Positions 16,256 to 25,381 of a stretch of 64,000 bases of DNA are shown here, piece by piece. This stretch comes from Bombella mellum (GTDB lineage: Bacteria > Pseudomonadota > Alphaproteobacteria > Acetobacterales > Acetobacteraceae): positions 496,001 through 560,000 of the forward strand of contig NZ_PDLY01000001.1 in NCBI RefSeq assembly GCF_014048465.1, read 5' to 3'. Numbering within the stretch: position 1 is the first letter of the stretch; the number at the start of each line of letters is the position of its first letter. The notes under the pieces were generated by a model. That model saw only the letters and a program-made list of their open reading frames with translations. It was not told the DNA's origin and ran no database searches. Made by a program: the position numbers and the translations under genes.

Positions 16256-17251
16256 ATGGCAGAAGACATAACCCTGATCACCGGGGCGACCGGCTTTGTG
16301 GGATCGGCTGTTGCCCGTGTCCTTCTGGAAAGGGGGCACCGCCTGCGCCTGCTCGTCCGCCAGACGTCGGACCGCAGCAATGTTTCCGGCCTGCCGGTGG
16401 AGTTTGCCGTCGGTGATCTGTCTGATCCCCGGAGCATGGAAAAGGCCCTGGAGGGTGTGACATATCTCTTCCATGTCGCTGCGGACTATCGCCTCTGGGT
16501 GCCGGACCCGGATGTCATGATGAAGGCGAATGTCGAGGGAACACGGACCCTGATGCAGGCCGCCATGAAGGCGGGGGTGAAAAGGGTCGTGTACTGTTCG
16601 TCCGTTGCGGCCCTGGCGACGGCCCATGACGGCATTCCCGCCACCGAGTCCTCGCCCGTGACGGAGGACCAGATCGTCGGAGTCTACAAACGGTCGAAAT
16701 ACCGGGCGGAGCAGGAGGTCCTGCGTCTTGTCCGGGAGGAGGGGCTGCCTGCGGTCATCGTCAATCCTTCGACTCCCGTGGGGCCGAGGGACATAAAGCC
16801 GACCCCGACGGGACAGATGATTCTGGACTGTGCCATGGGGCGCATGCCCGCCTATGTGGAGACGGGGCTGAACATTGTCCATGTGGATGACGTGGCGGAA
16901 GGCCATGTTCTGGCCTTCGAGCGTGGCACCATAGGTGAAAAATATATTCTGGGCGGTGAGAACCTCATGCTGGGCGATCTGTTCCGCATGGTGGCCGGGA
17001 TCGCCAACCGCAGACCGCCCCGCATCAGGCTCCGTCAGTCATGGCTGTACCCGGTGGCTTCCGTCTCGGAAATGCTGGCCAGGCATTTCAGAATCCAGCC
17101 CCGCGTGACACGGGAGATGCTGGACATGTCCAAGAAATTAATGTTTTTTTCTTCCGAAAAGGCCGAACGGGAGCTGGATTACCGGCCCCGGGAGGCACGC
17201 CATGCGCTGGCTGATGCCATAGCGTGGTTTCGGGAACATGGGCGGAGGTGA
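16256..17251 (+). CDS. hpnA: Hopanoid-associated sugar epimerase HpnA
   Basis: A 331-residue extended short-chain dehydrogenase/epimerase. The NAD(P)-binding motif is GATGFVGSAV near residue 10; the catalytic-type Tyr-Lys pair appears as YKRSKYRAEQ, with VVYCSSVAAL before it. HpnA (TIGR03466) is linked to sugar modification of extended hopanoids; its exact substrate is not established. ATG 16256 is chosen for its AGGAAAGG site. First gene of the plus-strand hpnA-B-C-D-E-F-G operon. Confidence 0.92.
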   Translation: MAEDITLITGATGFVGSAVARVLLERGHRLRLLVRQTSDRSNVSGLPVEFAVGDLSDPRSMEKALEGVTYLFHVAADYRLWVPDPDVMMKANVEGTRTLMQAAMKAGVKRVVYCSSVAALATAHDGIPATESSPVTEDQIVGVYKRSKYRAEQEVLRLVREEGLPAVIVNPSTPVGPRDIKPTPTGQMILDCAMGRMPAYVETGLNIVHVDDVAEGHVLAFERGTIGEKYILGGENLMLGDLFRMVAGIANRRPPRIRLRQSWLYPVASVSEMLARHFRIQPRVTREMLDMSKKLMFFSSEKAERELDYRPREARHALADAIAWFREHGRR

Positions 17252-17287
17252 ATTCCGCCATACGGGGGCGGTCAGGCTGACACGGTG

Positions 17288-18442
17288 ATGATGTTTGTAG
17301 CGGTATTGTTTTCTCTGTTGGCCTGGGTAGGGTTGATGTTCTTTCATGGTCAGTTCTGGGTCGGCGGGCCTTGGCTGGCAGAGGGTGGAAAGGCCAGAGG
17401 GCGGCAGGATGGCCTTCCCGACGTGGCCGTGATCGTGCCGGCCCGGGACGAGGCGGCTTCCGTCCAGGCCTGCCTGACCTCCCTGCTGGAGCAGGACTAT
17501 CAGGGGCGGTACCATGTCATTCTCGTGGATGATGAGAGCACGGACGGCACGGGCGACATAGCCCGCCGTCTGCCAGCCCCGGAGGGCCGCCTGACCGTCC
17601 TGTCCGGCAGGCCCCACCCGGCGGGCTGGAGCGGGAAGCTCTGGGCCGTCAGGCAGGGGCAGGAAGAGGCCATGAGGATTCTCCCGCCCGATGGCTATGT
17701 ACTCCTTACGGATGCGGACATTGTCCATCAGGAGGATCATGTGTCCTCGCTGGTGCGGCGGGCGCAGGGCGACTCCCTCGACATGGTCTCGGAGATGGTC
17801 AAGCTGAACTGTGTCAGCTTCTGGGAAAAAGCCCTTGTCCCGGCTTTCGTCTATTTTTTCGCCATGCTCTATCCTTTCCGCCGTGTGGCTGATCCCCGTT
17901 CATCCGTGGCAGGGGCGGCAGGCGGTACCGTCCTGATCCGCCGTAAGATGCTGGAAAAGATCGGCGGGATACAGTCCCTCAGGGGTGCGCTGATCGACGA
18001 CTGCACGCTGGGGGCGTATGTCAAGCAGGCGGGGGGGCGGCTCTATCTGGGATGCAGCGAACAGGCCTGGTCCATCCGCACCTACCAGACGCCGGGCGAG
18101 ATATGGCACATGATCTCCCGGAACGCCTATGTGCAGCTGGGTTTCTCACCCTGGCGGCTGCTCAGGGCGATGGCCGGGATGGTGCTGGTCTGGCTCCTGC
18201 CCGTCCGTCTTCTCCTGTTCGGGCGGGGGAGGAACCGTGTGCTGGGTGGCTGTGCATATGCTCTCAGCTGCATTACCTTCATGCCGACCCTGCGCTGGTT
18301 CAACCTGTCATGGTGGCGTGTCCTCTCACTGCCGCTGGTGGCGGCCTTCTACATGATGGCCACTGTCGGTTCCGCCGTGAACCACTATCTGGGCAGAGGC
18401 GTCAGCTGGCGTGGGCGGTCTTATGAAGGAGCAGAATCATGA
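17288..18442 (+). CDS. hpnB: Hopanoid-associated glycosyltransferase HpnB
   Basis: A family 2 glycosyltransferase of about 384 residues with an N-terminal membrane helix (residues 1-22) and several C-terminal hydrophobic segments (about 290-365). The nucleotide-sugar fold shows VAVIVPARDEAASV, the VDDESTDGT motif and LLTDADIVH as the DXD site. Members of TIGR03469 accompany hopanoid clusters and probably act on extended hopanoids. Three start codons run consecutively (GTG 17285, ATG 17288, ATG 17291). The stop overlaps the hpnC start in an ATGA junction, so translation is coupled. Confidence 0.9.
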   Translation: MMFVAVLFSLLAWVGLMFFHGQFWVGGPWLAEGGKARGRQDGLPDVAVIVPARDEAASVQACLTSLLEQDYQGRYHVILVDDESTDGTGDIARRLPAPEGRLTVLSGRPHPAGWSGKLWAVRQGQEEAMRILPPDGYVLLTDADIVHQEDHVSSLVRRAQGDSLDMVSEMVKLNCVSFWEKALVPAFVYFFAMLYPFRRVADPRSSVAGAAGGTVLIRRKMLEKIGGIQSLRGALIDDCTLGAYVKQAGGRLYLGCSEQAWSIRTYQTPGEIWHMISRNAYVQLGFSPWRLLRAMAGMVLVWLLPVRLLLFGRGRNRVLGGCAYALSCITFMPTLRWFNLSWWRVLSLPLVAAFYMMATVGSAVNHYLGRGVSWRGRSYEGAES

Positions 18443-19329
18443 AGGCACAGTCTGGCGGGAGCACCATGCAGGATGATGCTGCGCTCTGGGGAACACGGGA
18501 TGTCTCCTCCGACAAGGGCATGAAGGACGAGAACTTTCCCGTGGGATCGTTCCTGATCTCGGCGGCGCATCGGCCTGCCGTCCATGCCTATTACAATTTC
18601 GCCCGTATTGCGGATGACATGGTGGACAATACCCGCCTGTCCGCAGAGCAGAAGATTGCCCGCCTCACGGCCCTGCGTGAGGTGCTGTACGGGCAGCGGA
18701 ACCCGCCGGCCGGCCGGGCCGACGCCTGGAGTGGCGTCATCCTCCGCACGGTCCTTCAGGAAAGGGGGCTGCCGCTCGAGCTGGCCGGGGACCTGATCAC
18801 GGCCTTCATCATGGATGCGGAAAAGACACGCTATGCCCACTGGTCGGAGCTGCTGCATTACTGCCGCTATTCGGCCAACCCTGTCGGGCGGTTCCTGCTG
18901 ATGCTGCATGGTGAGGGGGAGGAGACGTTCGGCCCGTCGGATGCGCTCTGCACGGCGTTGCAGATCGTCAACCACATGCAGGATGTCAGCAGCGACCTGA
19001 AAACGCTGAACCGCTGTTACGTGCCGCTTCCCTGGCTGGAGGCGGAAAACATCAGGCTGAAGGACCTCATCCTGGCCCGCAGCAAGCCGGGCGTGAGGCG
19101 GGTCTTTGATCACATGCTCGCCCATGTCGATGCCTTGAACGAGGAGGCGGCCCGCCTGCCATCCCTGATCAGGGACCGCCGCATGAGGCTGGAGGCCGCC
19201 GTGATCGTGGCACTCTGCCGCCGTCTCACCGGGCGTCTGCACAGGCAGGACCCGATTGCGGAGCATGTGGCCCTGACGAAGCTGGACGGCCTCCGGGCAC
19301 TTGGCTGGGCCATGCGTTACGCCCGCTGA
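18439..19329 (+). CDS. hpnC: Hydroxysqualene synthase HpnC
   Basis: A trans-isoprenyl diphosphate synthase family member, 296 residues. Two aspartate-rich motifs are visible: ARIADDMVD (D59, D60, D63) and NHMQDVSSD near residues 168-176. In the characterised HpnCDE route, HpnD makes presqualene diphosphate from two farnesyl diphosphates, HpnC converts it to hydroxysqualene and HpnE reduces that to squalene. Its ATGA overlap with hpnB and neighbours hpnD/E support the assignment. Confidence 0.93.
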   Translation: MKAQSGGSTMQDDAALWGTRDVSSDKGMKDENFPVGSFLISAAHRPAVHAYYNFARIADDMVDNTRLSAEQKIARLTALREVLYGQRNPPAGRADAWSGVILRTVLQERGLPLELAGDLITAFIMDAEKTRYAHWSELLHYCRYSANPVGRFLLMLHGEGEETFGPSDALCTALQIVNHMQDVSSDLKTLNRCYVPLPWLEAENIRLKDLILARSKPGVRRVFDHMLAHVDALNEEAARLPSLIRDRRMRLEAAVIVALCRRLTGRLHRQDPIAEHVALTKLDGLRALGWAMRYAR

Positions 19330-19450
19330 GGGAGCTGTTCTGCATGGCGGGGTCTTTGCCCGTGTGGAGTTTGCCGTTAGAAAAGGGCAGGCCTTGGAAG
19401 GTCTGCAAGATTGTCATGGCTGCGGCCCTTGAATGGATATGAGGAAGGTT

Positions 19451-20335
19451 ATGGTCTCTGCTCGTCACGAAATGCCACAGGGTCTGCCATGTGCCCCATC
19501 GGATCTGCGGCATGTGGAGGAGATCGTGGTCCGTTCCGGCACGTCGTTCGGGAAAGGGATGAAGATTCTTCCTCCCGTCCGTCGGGACGGCATGTTTGCC
19601 ATTTATGCGTTCTGCCGTGTCGTTGATGACATCGCCGATGGCGACATTCCGGTTGATGATCCGGCCGCAGCCCTAGAGAAATGGAAGGAGCGGATCGCCG
19701 CCCTGTATGACGGGCAGGCCGAGACTCCTCTGGAGCGTGTCCTGCTGGCGGCGGTCGAGCAGTTCGGCCTGAAGCAGGAGGATTTCATTGCCATCATCGA
19801 TGGCATGGTGATGGACTGTGGCGAACCGATCGTCGCTCCGGATGAGGCCACGCTGGACCTGTACTGCGACCGTGTGGCCTCTGCCGTCGGGCGGCTTTCC
19901 GTGCGTGTTTTCGGCACGCCGGAGGAGTACGGAGACAGGCTTGCCCATCATCTTGGCCGTGCGCTCCAGCTGACGAACATCCTGCGGGATATTGCGGAGG
20001 ACGCCTCCCGGGGGCGGCTCTATCTGCCCGCCGAACTGCTGCGGCGGTACAGCGTGCCGACCGATCCGGCGGAGGCCCTCTACGCCGTCGGGCTGGACGG
20101 ACTGTGCCGCATCCTTGCCGGACGGGCGGAAGACCATTTCCGGCGGGCGGCGGAGCTGATGCGGCAGTGCCCGGCAGCCACGGTCCGTCCGGCACGCATC
20201 ATGGCGGCCTCCTATCGGGTGACGCTGGCGGCCCTGAGGCGTCGTGGCTGGCGCAATCCTGAGACGCCCCTGCGGGTCTGTTCCATTCGCAAGAAGCTGG
20301 CCATGCTGCTGGCGGCGGCCGGGGTGATGCCGTGA
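19451..20335 (+). CDS. hpnD: Presqualene diphosphate synthase HpnD
   Basis: A squalene/phytoene synthase family enzyme, 294 residues from ATG 19451. That start is chosen over ATG 19433 because GAGGAAGG lies directly upstream with proper spacing. The first aspartate motif is RVVDDIAD (D59, D60, D63) and the second is NILRDIAED, with the flanking RGRLYLP typical of the family. The 121-base gap from hpnC is the largest inside the operon; it contains a 32-codon open frame ending beside the hpnD ribosome binding site. The stop overlaps the hpnE GTG start (GTGA). Confidence 0.93.
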   Translation: MVSARHEMPQGLPCAPSDLRHVEEIVVRSGTSFGKGMKILPPVRRDGMFAIYAFCRVVDDIADGDIPVDDPAAALEKWKERIAALYDGQAETPLERVLLAAVEQFGLKQEDFIAIIDGMVMDCGEPIVAPDEATLDLYCDRVASAVGRLSVRVFGTPEEYGDRLAHHLGRALQLTNILRDIAEDASRGRLYLPAELLRRYSVPTDPAEALYAVGLDGLCRILAGRAEDHFRRAAELMRQCPAATVRPARIMAASYRVTLAALRRRGWRNPETPLRVCSIRKKLAMLLAAAGVMP

Positions 20336-21624
20336 GTCATGTGCATGTCATCGGAGGCGGGCTGGCGGGGCTTTCCGCCGCCGTGGAACTGGCTCCCCAG
20401 GCACGGGTGACCCTGTATGAGGCCGGTCCGGCCTGCGGGGGGCGGGCACGCTCCTTTCACGACAGGGCACTGGATGCGGTCATCGATAACGGGAACCATC
20501 TCCTGCTGTCGGCCAATCCCTATACCTTCCGGTATCTTGATCTTCTGGGAGCACGGGAGACGCTGAAGGGACCGGGAAAACCCGTTTTCCCGTGGCATGA
20601 TCTGGAAGCGGACCTGACATGGACGCTGCGCCTCTCGCCGGGACGCATTCCGTTCTGGCTCCTGCGCCGGGGCAGCCGTGTGCCGGGCATGAAGCTGGGG
20701 GAGGTGATGGCCCTGCTGCGTCTGATGAAGGCGGACGACCAGACCCGTGTGGCGGACTGCCTCATGCCGGGGCAGTTTGCCCGCCGCCTGCTGGAGCCGC
20801 TCGCCGTGTCCGGCCTCAATACGGATGTCGAACGTGGCAGTGCCCGCCTGCTGGGCAACATCGTCCGTCAGACCCTGGCGAAGGGAGGGGCGGCCTGCTG
20901 CCCGTGGATGGCGGCCAATGGTCTGTCCGAGACCTTCGTGGAACCTGCCATGCGTCATCTCGCAGGGTTCCATGCCCAGGTCCTGACGGGCACCCGGGTC
21001 TCCGCTTTGAAGGAGGAGGCGGGCCGCATCGTGGCTCTGGAAACATCCGGCGGTTCCGTGGCTCTCGGGGAGGAGGATGCCGTCATCATGGCCGTGCCGT
21101 CACCCGTGGCGGCGGGCCTGCTGCCGGGGCTGGAAGGGCCGGACGAGTTCGAGAGCATCGCCAACGCCCATTACCGTCTCCAGCGGCCCCTGAAGCCACG
21201 GGGTTCCCTGAAACAGGCCGGGTTCATCGGGCTGGTGGGGGGCGTGGCCGAATGGGTCTTCCTGCATGACGAGGTGCTGTCCGTCACCGTCAGTGCGGCG
21301 AACCGGTGTCTGGACTGGCGCAATGAGGAGATGCTGGAACACATATGGGACGAGCTGCGCCGTGCCCTCGATCCGCTCATTGAGGGGTTTCTGCCGGAGG
21401 AGATGCCTGCCGCACGGCTGATCCGGGAGAAACGGGCCACCTTTGCAGCAACTCCGGAACAGGATAAAAAGCGGCCGGGGGCAAAAACCGCTTACGCCAA
21501 TCTTGCCCTTGCCGGAGACTGGACGGATACTGGGCTGCCTTCCACGATCGAAGGTGCCATACAGTCTGGTCTGGCGGCTGTGGGGGCACTTGGTTTTCGC
21601 ACGGCCTTTGCCGGGGCGGAGTGA
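20332..21624 (+). CDS. hpnE: Squalene-forming FAD oxidoreductase HpnE
   Basis: A 430-residue FAD-dependent amine-oxidase/desaturase-type protein with the N-terminal dinucleotide-binding motif VIGGGLAGLSAAVEL (residues 6-20) and the C-terminal FAD motif LAGDWTDTGLPSTIEGA. In the HpnCDE pathway it reduces hydroxysqualene to squalene. Translation starts at GTG, overlapping the hpnD stop by four bases, with no separate promoter needed. Confidence 0.93.
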   Translation: MSHVHVIGGGLAGLSAAVELAPQARVTLYEAGPACGGRARSFHDRALDAVIDNGNHLLLSANPYTFRYLDLLGARETLKGPGKPVFPWHDLEADLTWTLRLSPGRIPFWLLRRGSRVPGMKLGEVMALLRLMKADDQTRVADCLMPGQFARRLLEPLAVSGLNTDVERGSARLLGNIVRQTLAKGGAACCPWMAANGLSETFVEPAMRHLAGFHAQVLTGTRVSALKEEAGRIVALETSGGSVALGEEDAVIMAVPSPVAAGLLPGLEGPDEFESIANAHYRLQRPLKPRGSLKQAGFIGLVGGVAEWVFLHDEVLSVTVSAANRCLDWRNEEMLEHIWDELRRALDPLIEGFLPEEMPAARLIREKRATFAATPEQDKKRPGAKTAYANLALAGDWTDTGLPSTIEGAIQSGLAAVGALGFRTAFAGAE

Positions 21625-21705
21625 GCCTGAAAACTGGTTTATGATCTCCGCACATGCTGGACGGGCGGCAGACCCCGGCGTGCGAGGATGTTGGAGGAGA
21701 GTTCA

Positions 21706-23661
21706 GTGAACGAGACGTTGTCCCGTCATAAGGTTGATGTCACCGTGGTGGAGCAGGCTGTCAGGGCGTCTCATGCCGCTTTGGGCAAGCTTCAGAAGAG
21801 TGACGGTCATTGGGTCTTCGAGCTGGAAGCCGATGCCACCATTCCTTCCGAATATGTCCTGCTCCGCCATTTCCTTGACTGTGTCGATGTCGGGCTGGAG
21901 CAGAAGATCGCCGCCTATCTGCGCAGGACGCAGGGGGCGCATGGTGGCTGGGCACTCTATACGGATGGCCGGTTCGACCTGTCGGCCAGCGTGAAGGCCT
22001 ATTTCGCCCTGAAGATGGTGGGGGATGATCCCGAGGCCCCGCACATGCGCAGGGCCCGTGCGGCCATCCTCCAGCATGGCGGTGCGGAGAAGAGCAATGT
22101 CTTCACCCGCATCCAGCTGGCCCTGTTCGGCGAGGTGCCGTGGGACGCCGTGCCCGTGATGCCGGTGGAGCTGATGCTGCTACCCCGCAAGGCGTTCTTC
22201 TCGGTCTGGAACATGTCCTACTGGTCCCGGGCCGTCATTGCGCCGCTGCTTATTCTGGCGGCTCATAAGCCTCTGGCCATCAATCCTCGTGGCGTGCGGG
22301 TGCAGGAGCTGTTCAGGACCCCGCCTGCCCGCATCAGGAAGTGGATAGGCGGGCCGTACCGTTCCGTCTGGGGGCGGGTCTTCGCCTATCTGGACAGGGC
22401 CATCCGTCCCCTCGTGCCTTACGTCCCGGCTTCCATTCATGAGAAGGCCATCCGTGTCACGATCGAGTTCATCGAGAAGCGGCTGAGTGGTGGTGGTCTG
22501 GGAGCGATCTACCCCTCCATGGCCAACGTTATCATGGTGTACCGCATCCTTGGCGTGCCGGATGATGATCCGAGGGTCGTGCAGGCCTGGGAGGCCGTGC
22601 AGGGCCTTCTGGTGATCAAGGATCATGAGGCCTACTGCCAGCCCTGCGTGTCGCCCGTCTGGGATACGGGGCTGTCCAGCCTTGCCATGTTGGAGGCATC
22701 GACAGGAAACAGGGGCGTGATGCCTGCCGAGACGATGACGGCCCTGAAGAAGGCGGCCTCCTGGCTGAGGGAGCGGCAGATTCTGGATGTCAAAGGGGAC
22801 TGGGCGATCAACACGCCGGATTTGCGTCCGGGGGGCTGGGCTTTCCAGTACGAGAATGACTATTACCCGGACGTGGATGACACGGCTGTCGTCGGCATGC
22901 TGCTGCACCGGATCGACCCTGAGGAAAACCACACCGCCATTGAGCGTGCGCGTGAGTGGATCATCGGGATGCAGAGCAGCAATGGTGGCTGGGGTGCCTT
23001 CGACATCGACAATGATCTCGAGGTGCTGAACCACATTCCGTTCTCGGATCACGGTGCGCTGCTGGACCCGCCGACGGTGGATGTCTCGGCCCGCTGCATT
23101 TCTTTCCTGTCCCAGCTGGGGCATCCGGAGGACCGGGAGGTGATCCGTCGGGGGCTGGACTATATCCGGTCCGAGCAGGAGGAGAATGGCAGCTGGTTCG
23201 GCCGGTGGGGCACGAACTACATCTATGGCACCTGGTCGGTGCTCTGTGCCCTTAACATCGCCGGTATCCGGCATGATGACCCGATGGTGGAGCGGGCCGT
23301 GGCCTGGCTGGAAAGCGTGCAGAATGATGATGGGGGCTGGGGTGAGGACTGCGCCAGCTATGAAGGGGCCGCACCGGGTGTCTACAAGACAAGCCTGCCA
23401 ACCCAGACAGCCTGGGCCACGCTGGGCCTCATGGCCGTCGGCCGTCGGGACAGCGAGGCCGTGCGCCGTGGCATGGCCTATCTGATGCAGGAACAGGACG
23501 AGCAGGGGGAATGGCACGAGGCTCCCTACAATGCCGTCGGATTCCCCAAGGTCTTCTATCTGCGCTACCATGGCTACAAGCAGTTCTTCCCGCTCATGGC
23601 ACTGTCCCGGTACCGCAATCTGGCCGATAGCAATTCCGGTCAGGTGGAGTTCGGCTTCTGA
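21706..23661 (+). CDS. shc: Squalene-hopene cyclase
   Basis: Cyclises squalene to hopene/hopanol at the membrane; also called HpnF. It is about 651 residues with several QW repeats (for example QSSNGGWGAF and QNDDGGWGE) and the catalytic acid motif DVDD at 22870-22881. GTG 21706 is preferred because GGAGGA lies 8 bases upstream; the in-frame ATG 21688 would add six residues but has a poorly spaced site. The stop overlaps the hpnG ATG (TGATG). It is the central enzyme of the hopanoid operon; hopanoids matter for acid and ethanol tolerance in acetic acid bacteria. Confidence 0.96.
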   Translation: MNETLSRHKVDVTVVEQAVRASHAALGKLQKSDGHWVFELEADATIPSEYVLLRHFLDCVDVGLEQKIAAYLRRTQGAHGGWALYTDGRFDLSASVKAYFALKMVGDDPEAPHMRRARAAILQHGGAEKSNVFTRIQLALFGEVPWDAVPVMPVELMLLPRKAFFSVWNMSYWSRAVIAPLLILAAHKPLAINPRGVRVQELFRTPPARIRKWIGGPYRSVWGRVFAYLDRAIRPLVPYVPASIHEKAIRVTIEFIEKRLSGGGLGAIYPSMANVIMVYRILGVPDDDPRVVQAWEAVQGLLVIKDHEAYCQPCVSPVWDTGLSSLAMLEASTGNRGVMPAETMTALKKAASWLRERQILDVKGDWAINTPDLRPGGWAFQYENDYYPDVDDTAVVGMLLHRIDPEENHTAIERAREWIIGMQSSNGGWGAFDIDNDLEVLNHIPFSDHGALLDPPTVDVSARCISFLSQLGHPEDREVIRRGLDYIRSEQEENGSWFGRWGTNYIYGTWSVLCALNIAGIRHDDPMVERAVAWLESVQNDDGGWGEDCASYEGAAPGVYKTSLPTQTAWATLGLMAVGRRDSEAVRRGMAYLMQEQDEQGEWHEAPYNAVGFPKVFYLRYHGYKQFFPLMALSRYRNLADSNSGQVEFGF

Positions 23662-24299
23662 TGCTGGGAATTCTGGCAGGGCTGAAACAGGAGGCACGGC
23701 TGGCGGCGCAGTTCTTCCCCGGTGCGAAGATTGCCCTCAGTCATGCCTGCGAGGCCGGGGCACGGCGTGCCCTGCTGGCTTTGCAGGAGGCCGGGGCGAC
23801 GGAGCTGCTGTCTTTCGGTTGTTCCGGTGCCTTGGACCCGGCCCTGCCACCGGGGAGCGTGCAGGTGGCCGAATATGTCCAGCAGGATGGAGAGAACCAC
23901 AGGGCGGACCCGGCCCTGAGTGCCCGTTTTGGGGCGGCGCAGGCGGCGGTACGGGGCGGCATCCTGCACAGTCCGGTCATGATCGGCACGGCCATGCAGA
24001 AGGCCGTCCTTTTCTCCCGGACAGGCTGTCATGCCGTGGACATGGAAAGCGGCCTTGTAGCCCGTTCGGGTCTGCCCTTTGCGGTGCTGCGGGTGATCTG
24101 CGATGATGCGGGCAGGGACCTGCCGCCCGCTGCCGTGGAGGGACTGAAGGACGGGCAGGTGCATGTTCCGGCCCTTCTGGGGTCCATCCTGCGGCATCCC
24201 GCCCAGATGGGGGACCTGATGGGCCTCGGGCGTGATGCGGCCCGTGCCCGGAAGGCGATGGTGCATTTCCTTCAGGGGCTGCCTGTCGCCCGGGTGTGA
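23661..24299 (+). CDS. hpnG: Hopanoid-associated phosphorylase HpnG
   Basis: A 212-residue nucleoside-phosphorylase-fold protein. The LSFGCSGALDP segment and the DMESGLVA motif match the purine nucleoside phosphorylase/MTAN superfamily. HpnG (TIGR03468) is reported to remove adenine from adenosylhopane to give phosphoribohopane. This implies that HpnH, the radical SAM enzyme making adenosylhopane, must also exist, but it is not in this window. Start overlaps the shc stop by one base. Last gene of the operon; no strong intrinsic terminator was seen in the 166 bases before rpsB. Confidence 0.9.
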   Translation: MLGILAGLKQEARLAAQFFPGAKIALSHACEAGARRALLALQEAGATELLSFGCSGALDPALPPGSVQVAEYVQQDGENHRADPALSARFGAAQAAVRGGILHSPVMIGTAMQKAVLFSRTGCHAVDMESGLVARSGLPFAVLRVICDDAGRDLPPAAVEGLKDGQVHVPALLGSILRHPAQMGDLMGLGRDAARARKAMVHFLQGLPVARV

Positions 24300-24465
24300 G
24301 GATGCTTGCGTTTCCCGTGAGGCTGGTCTAGAGAGGAGCGGTATTTTCCGGTCCTGATCAGGCCGGAGGTATATTTCGCACGCATGGCCCGGATTGCCTG
24401 GTGTCCCTGTCCTCACGGGGGCGTTGCCATGCGGAGGACAAACCAGAGAAAGAGAGTTTCAGACT

Positions 24466-25233
24466 ATGGCAATGCCACAGTTCACGATGCGTCAGCTGCT
24501 GGAGGCTGGTGTTCACTTCGGTCATCACACACGTCGCTGGAACCCGGCAATGGCACCGTACCTGTTCGGTGTCCGCAACCAGGTGCACATCATCGACCTT
24601 CAGCAGACTGTTCCGCTGCTGGACCGTGCCCTGAAGCAGGTGCGTGACACCGTGGCTTCCGGTGGCCGCGTGCTGTTCGTCGGCACGAAGCGTTCCGCTG
24701 CCGACCTGGTGGCCGAGGCTGCACAGCGTTGCGGCCAGTACTATGTCAACCACCGCTGGCTCGGCGGCATGCTGACGAACTGGAAGACCATCACCGGGTC
24801 CATCAAGCGTCTGCGTGGCATTGACGAGATGCTGGCTGGCGACACGACCGGTCTGACCAAGAAGGAAGTCCTCGACATCACCCGTGACCGTGAGAAGCTG
24901 GAACGCTCCCTCGGCGGGATCAAGGACATGGGCGGCCTGCCGGACCTGCTGTTTGTGATCGACACGAACAAGGAAAAGCTGGCCGTTGAGGAAGCCAACA
25001 AGCTGGGCATCCCCGTGATCGCCGTGCTGGACAGCAACTCCGACCCGAAGGGCGTCACCTTCCCGATTCCGGGCAACGATGATGCCATCCGTGCCATCGC
25101 AACATACTGCGAGCTGGTTTCCGGTGCCGTTCTGGACGGCATCTCCGCCGAGCTGGCCGCTTCCGGTCAGGACATCGGGGCTTCTGCCGAGCTGCCGGTT
25201 GAAGAGACCGTCGTGGCAGAGAAGGCTGAGTAA
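24466..25233 (+). CDS. rpsB: 30S ribosomal protein S2
   Basis: A 255-residue S2 protein with the N-terminal [21 protein letters not shown] signature (shown here in part), the [14 protein letters not shown] motif and the [12 protein letters not shown] block. ATG 24466 gives the standard N-terminus [10 protein letters not shown]; earlier in-frame starts would add a non-conserved extension. Followed by tsf in the universal rpsB-tsf order, with stem-loops between them. Confidence 0.97.
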   Translation: MAMPQFTMRQLLEAGVHFGHHTRRWNPAMAPYLFGVRNQVHIIDLQQTVPLLDRALKQVRDTVASGGRVLFVGTKRSAADLVAEAAQRCGQYYVNHRWLGGMLTNWKTITGSIKRLRGIDEMLAGDTTGLTKKEVLDITRDREKLERSLGGIKDMGGLPDLLFVIDTNKEKLAVEEANKLGIPVIAVLDSNSDPKGVTFPIPGNDDAIRAIATYCELVSGAVLDGISAELAASGQDIGASAELPVEETVVAEKAE

Positions 25234-25273
25234 GCATCTCCATCTGGCCCAAGGGCCATGCCAGACAGTCCGT

Positions 25274-25359
25274 TCCGCCCTCACACGGGCGGAGCGGATG
25301 GTGGATATTGTGACATGAACAGCTCATGCAGCCGTGGATGCGTCCCGGCTGCATGGGTG
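25274..25359 (+). promoter_or_regulatory. rpsB-tsf intergenic stem-loops, attenuator-like
   Basis: Two hairpins in the 148-base gap. TCCGCCC/GGGCGGA is at 25274-25280/25287-25293. A perfect 10-bp stem is at 25325-25334/25346-25355, followed by a short GGTGTTTTA run. The second looks like a weak intrinsic terminator that could lower EF-Ts output relative to S2. Confidence 0.4.
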
Positions 25360-25381
25360 TTTTATCAGGGATGACAGAGAT

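Noticed and set aside
24300-24465. Ribosomal-protein leader or terminator between hpnG and rpsB
   Set aside because: Only weak pairings were found and no U-tract; nothing specific enough to call.
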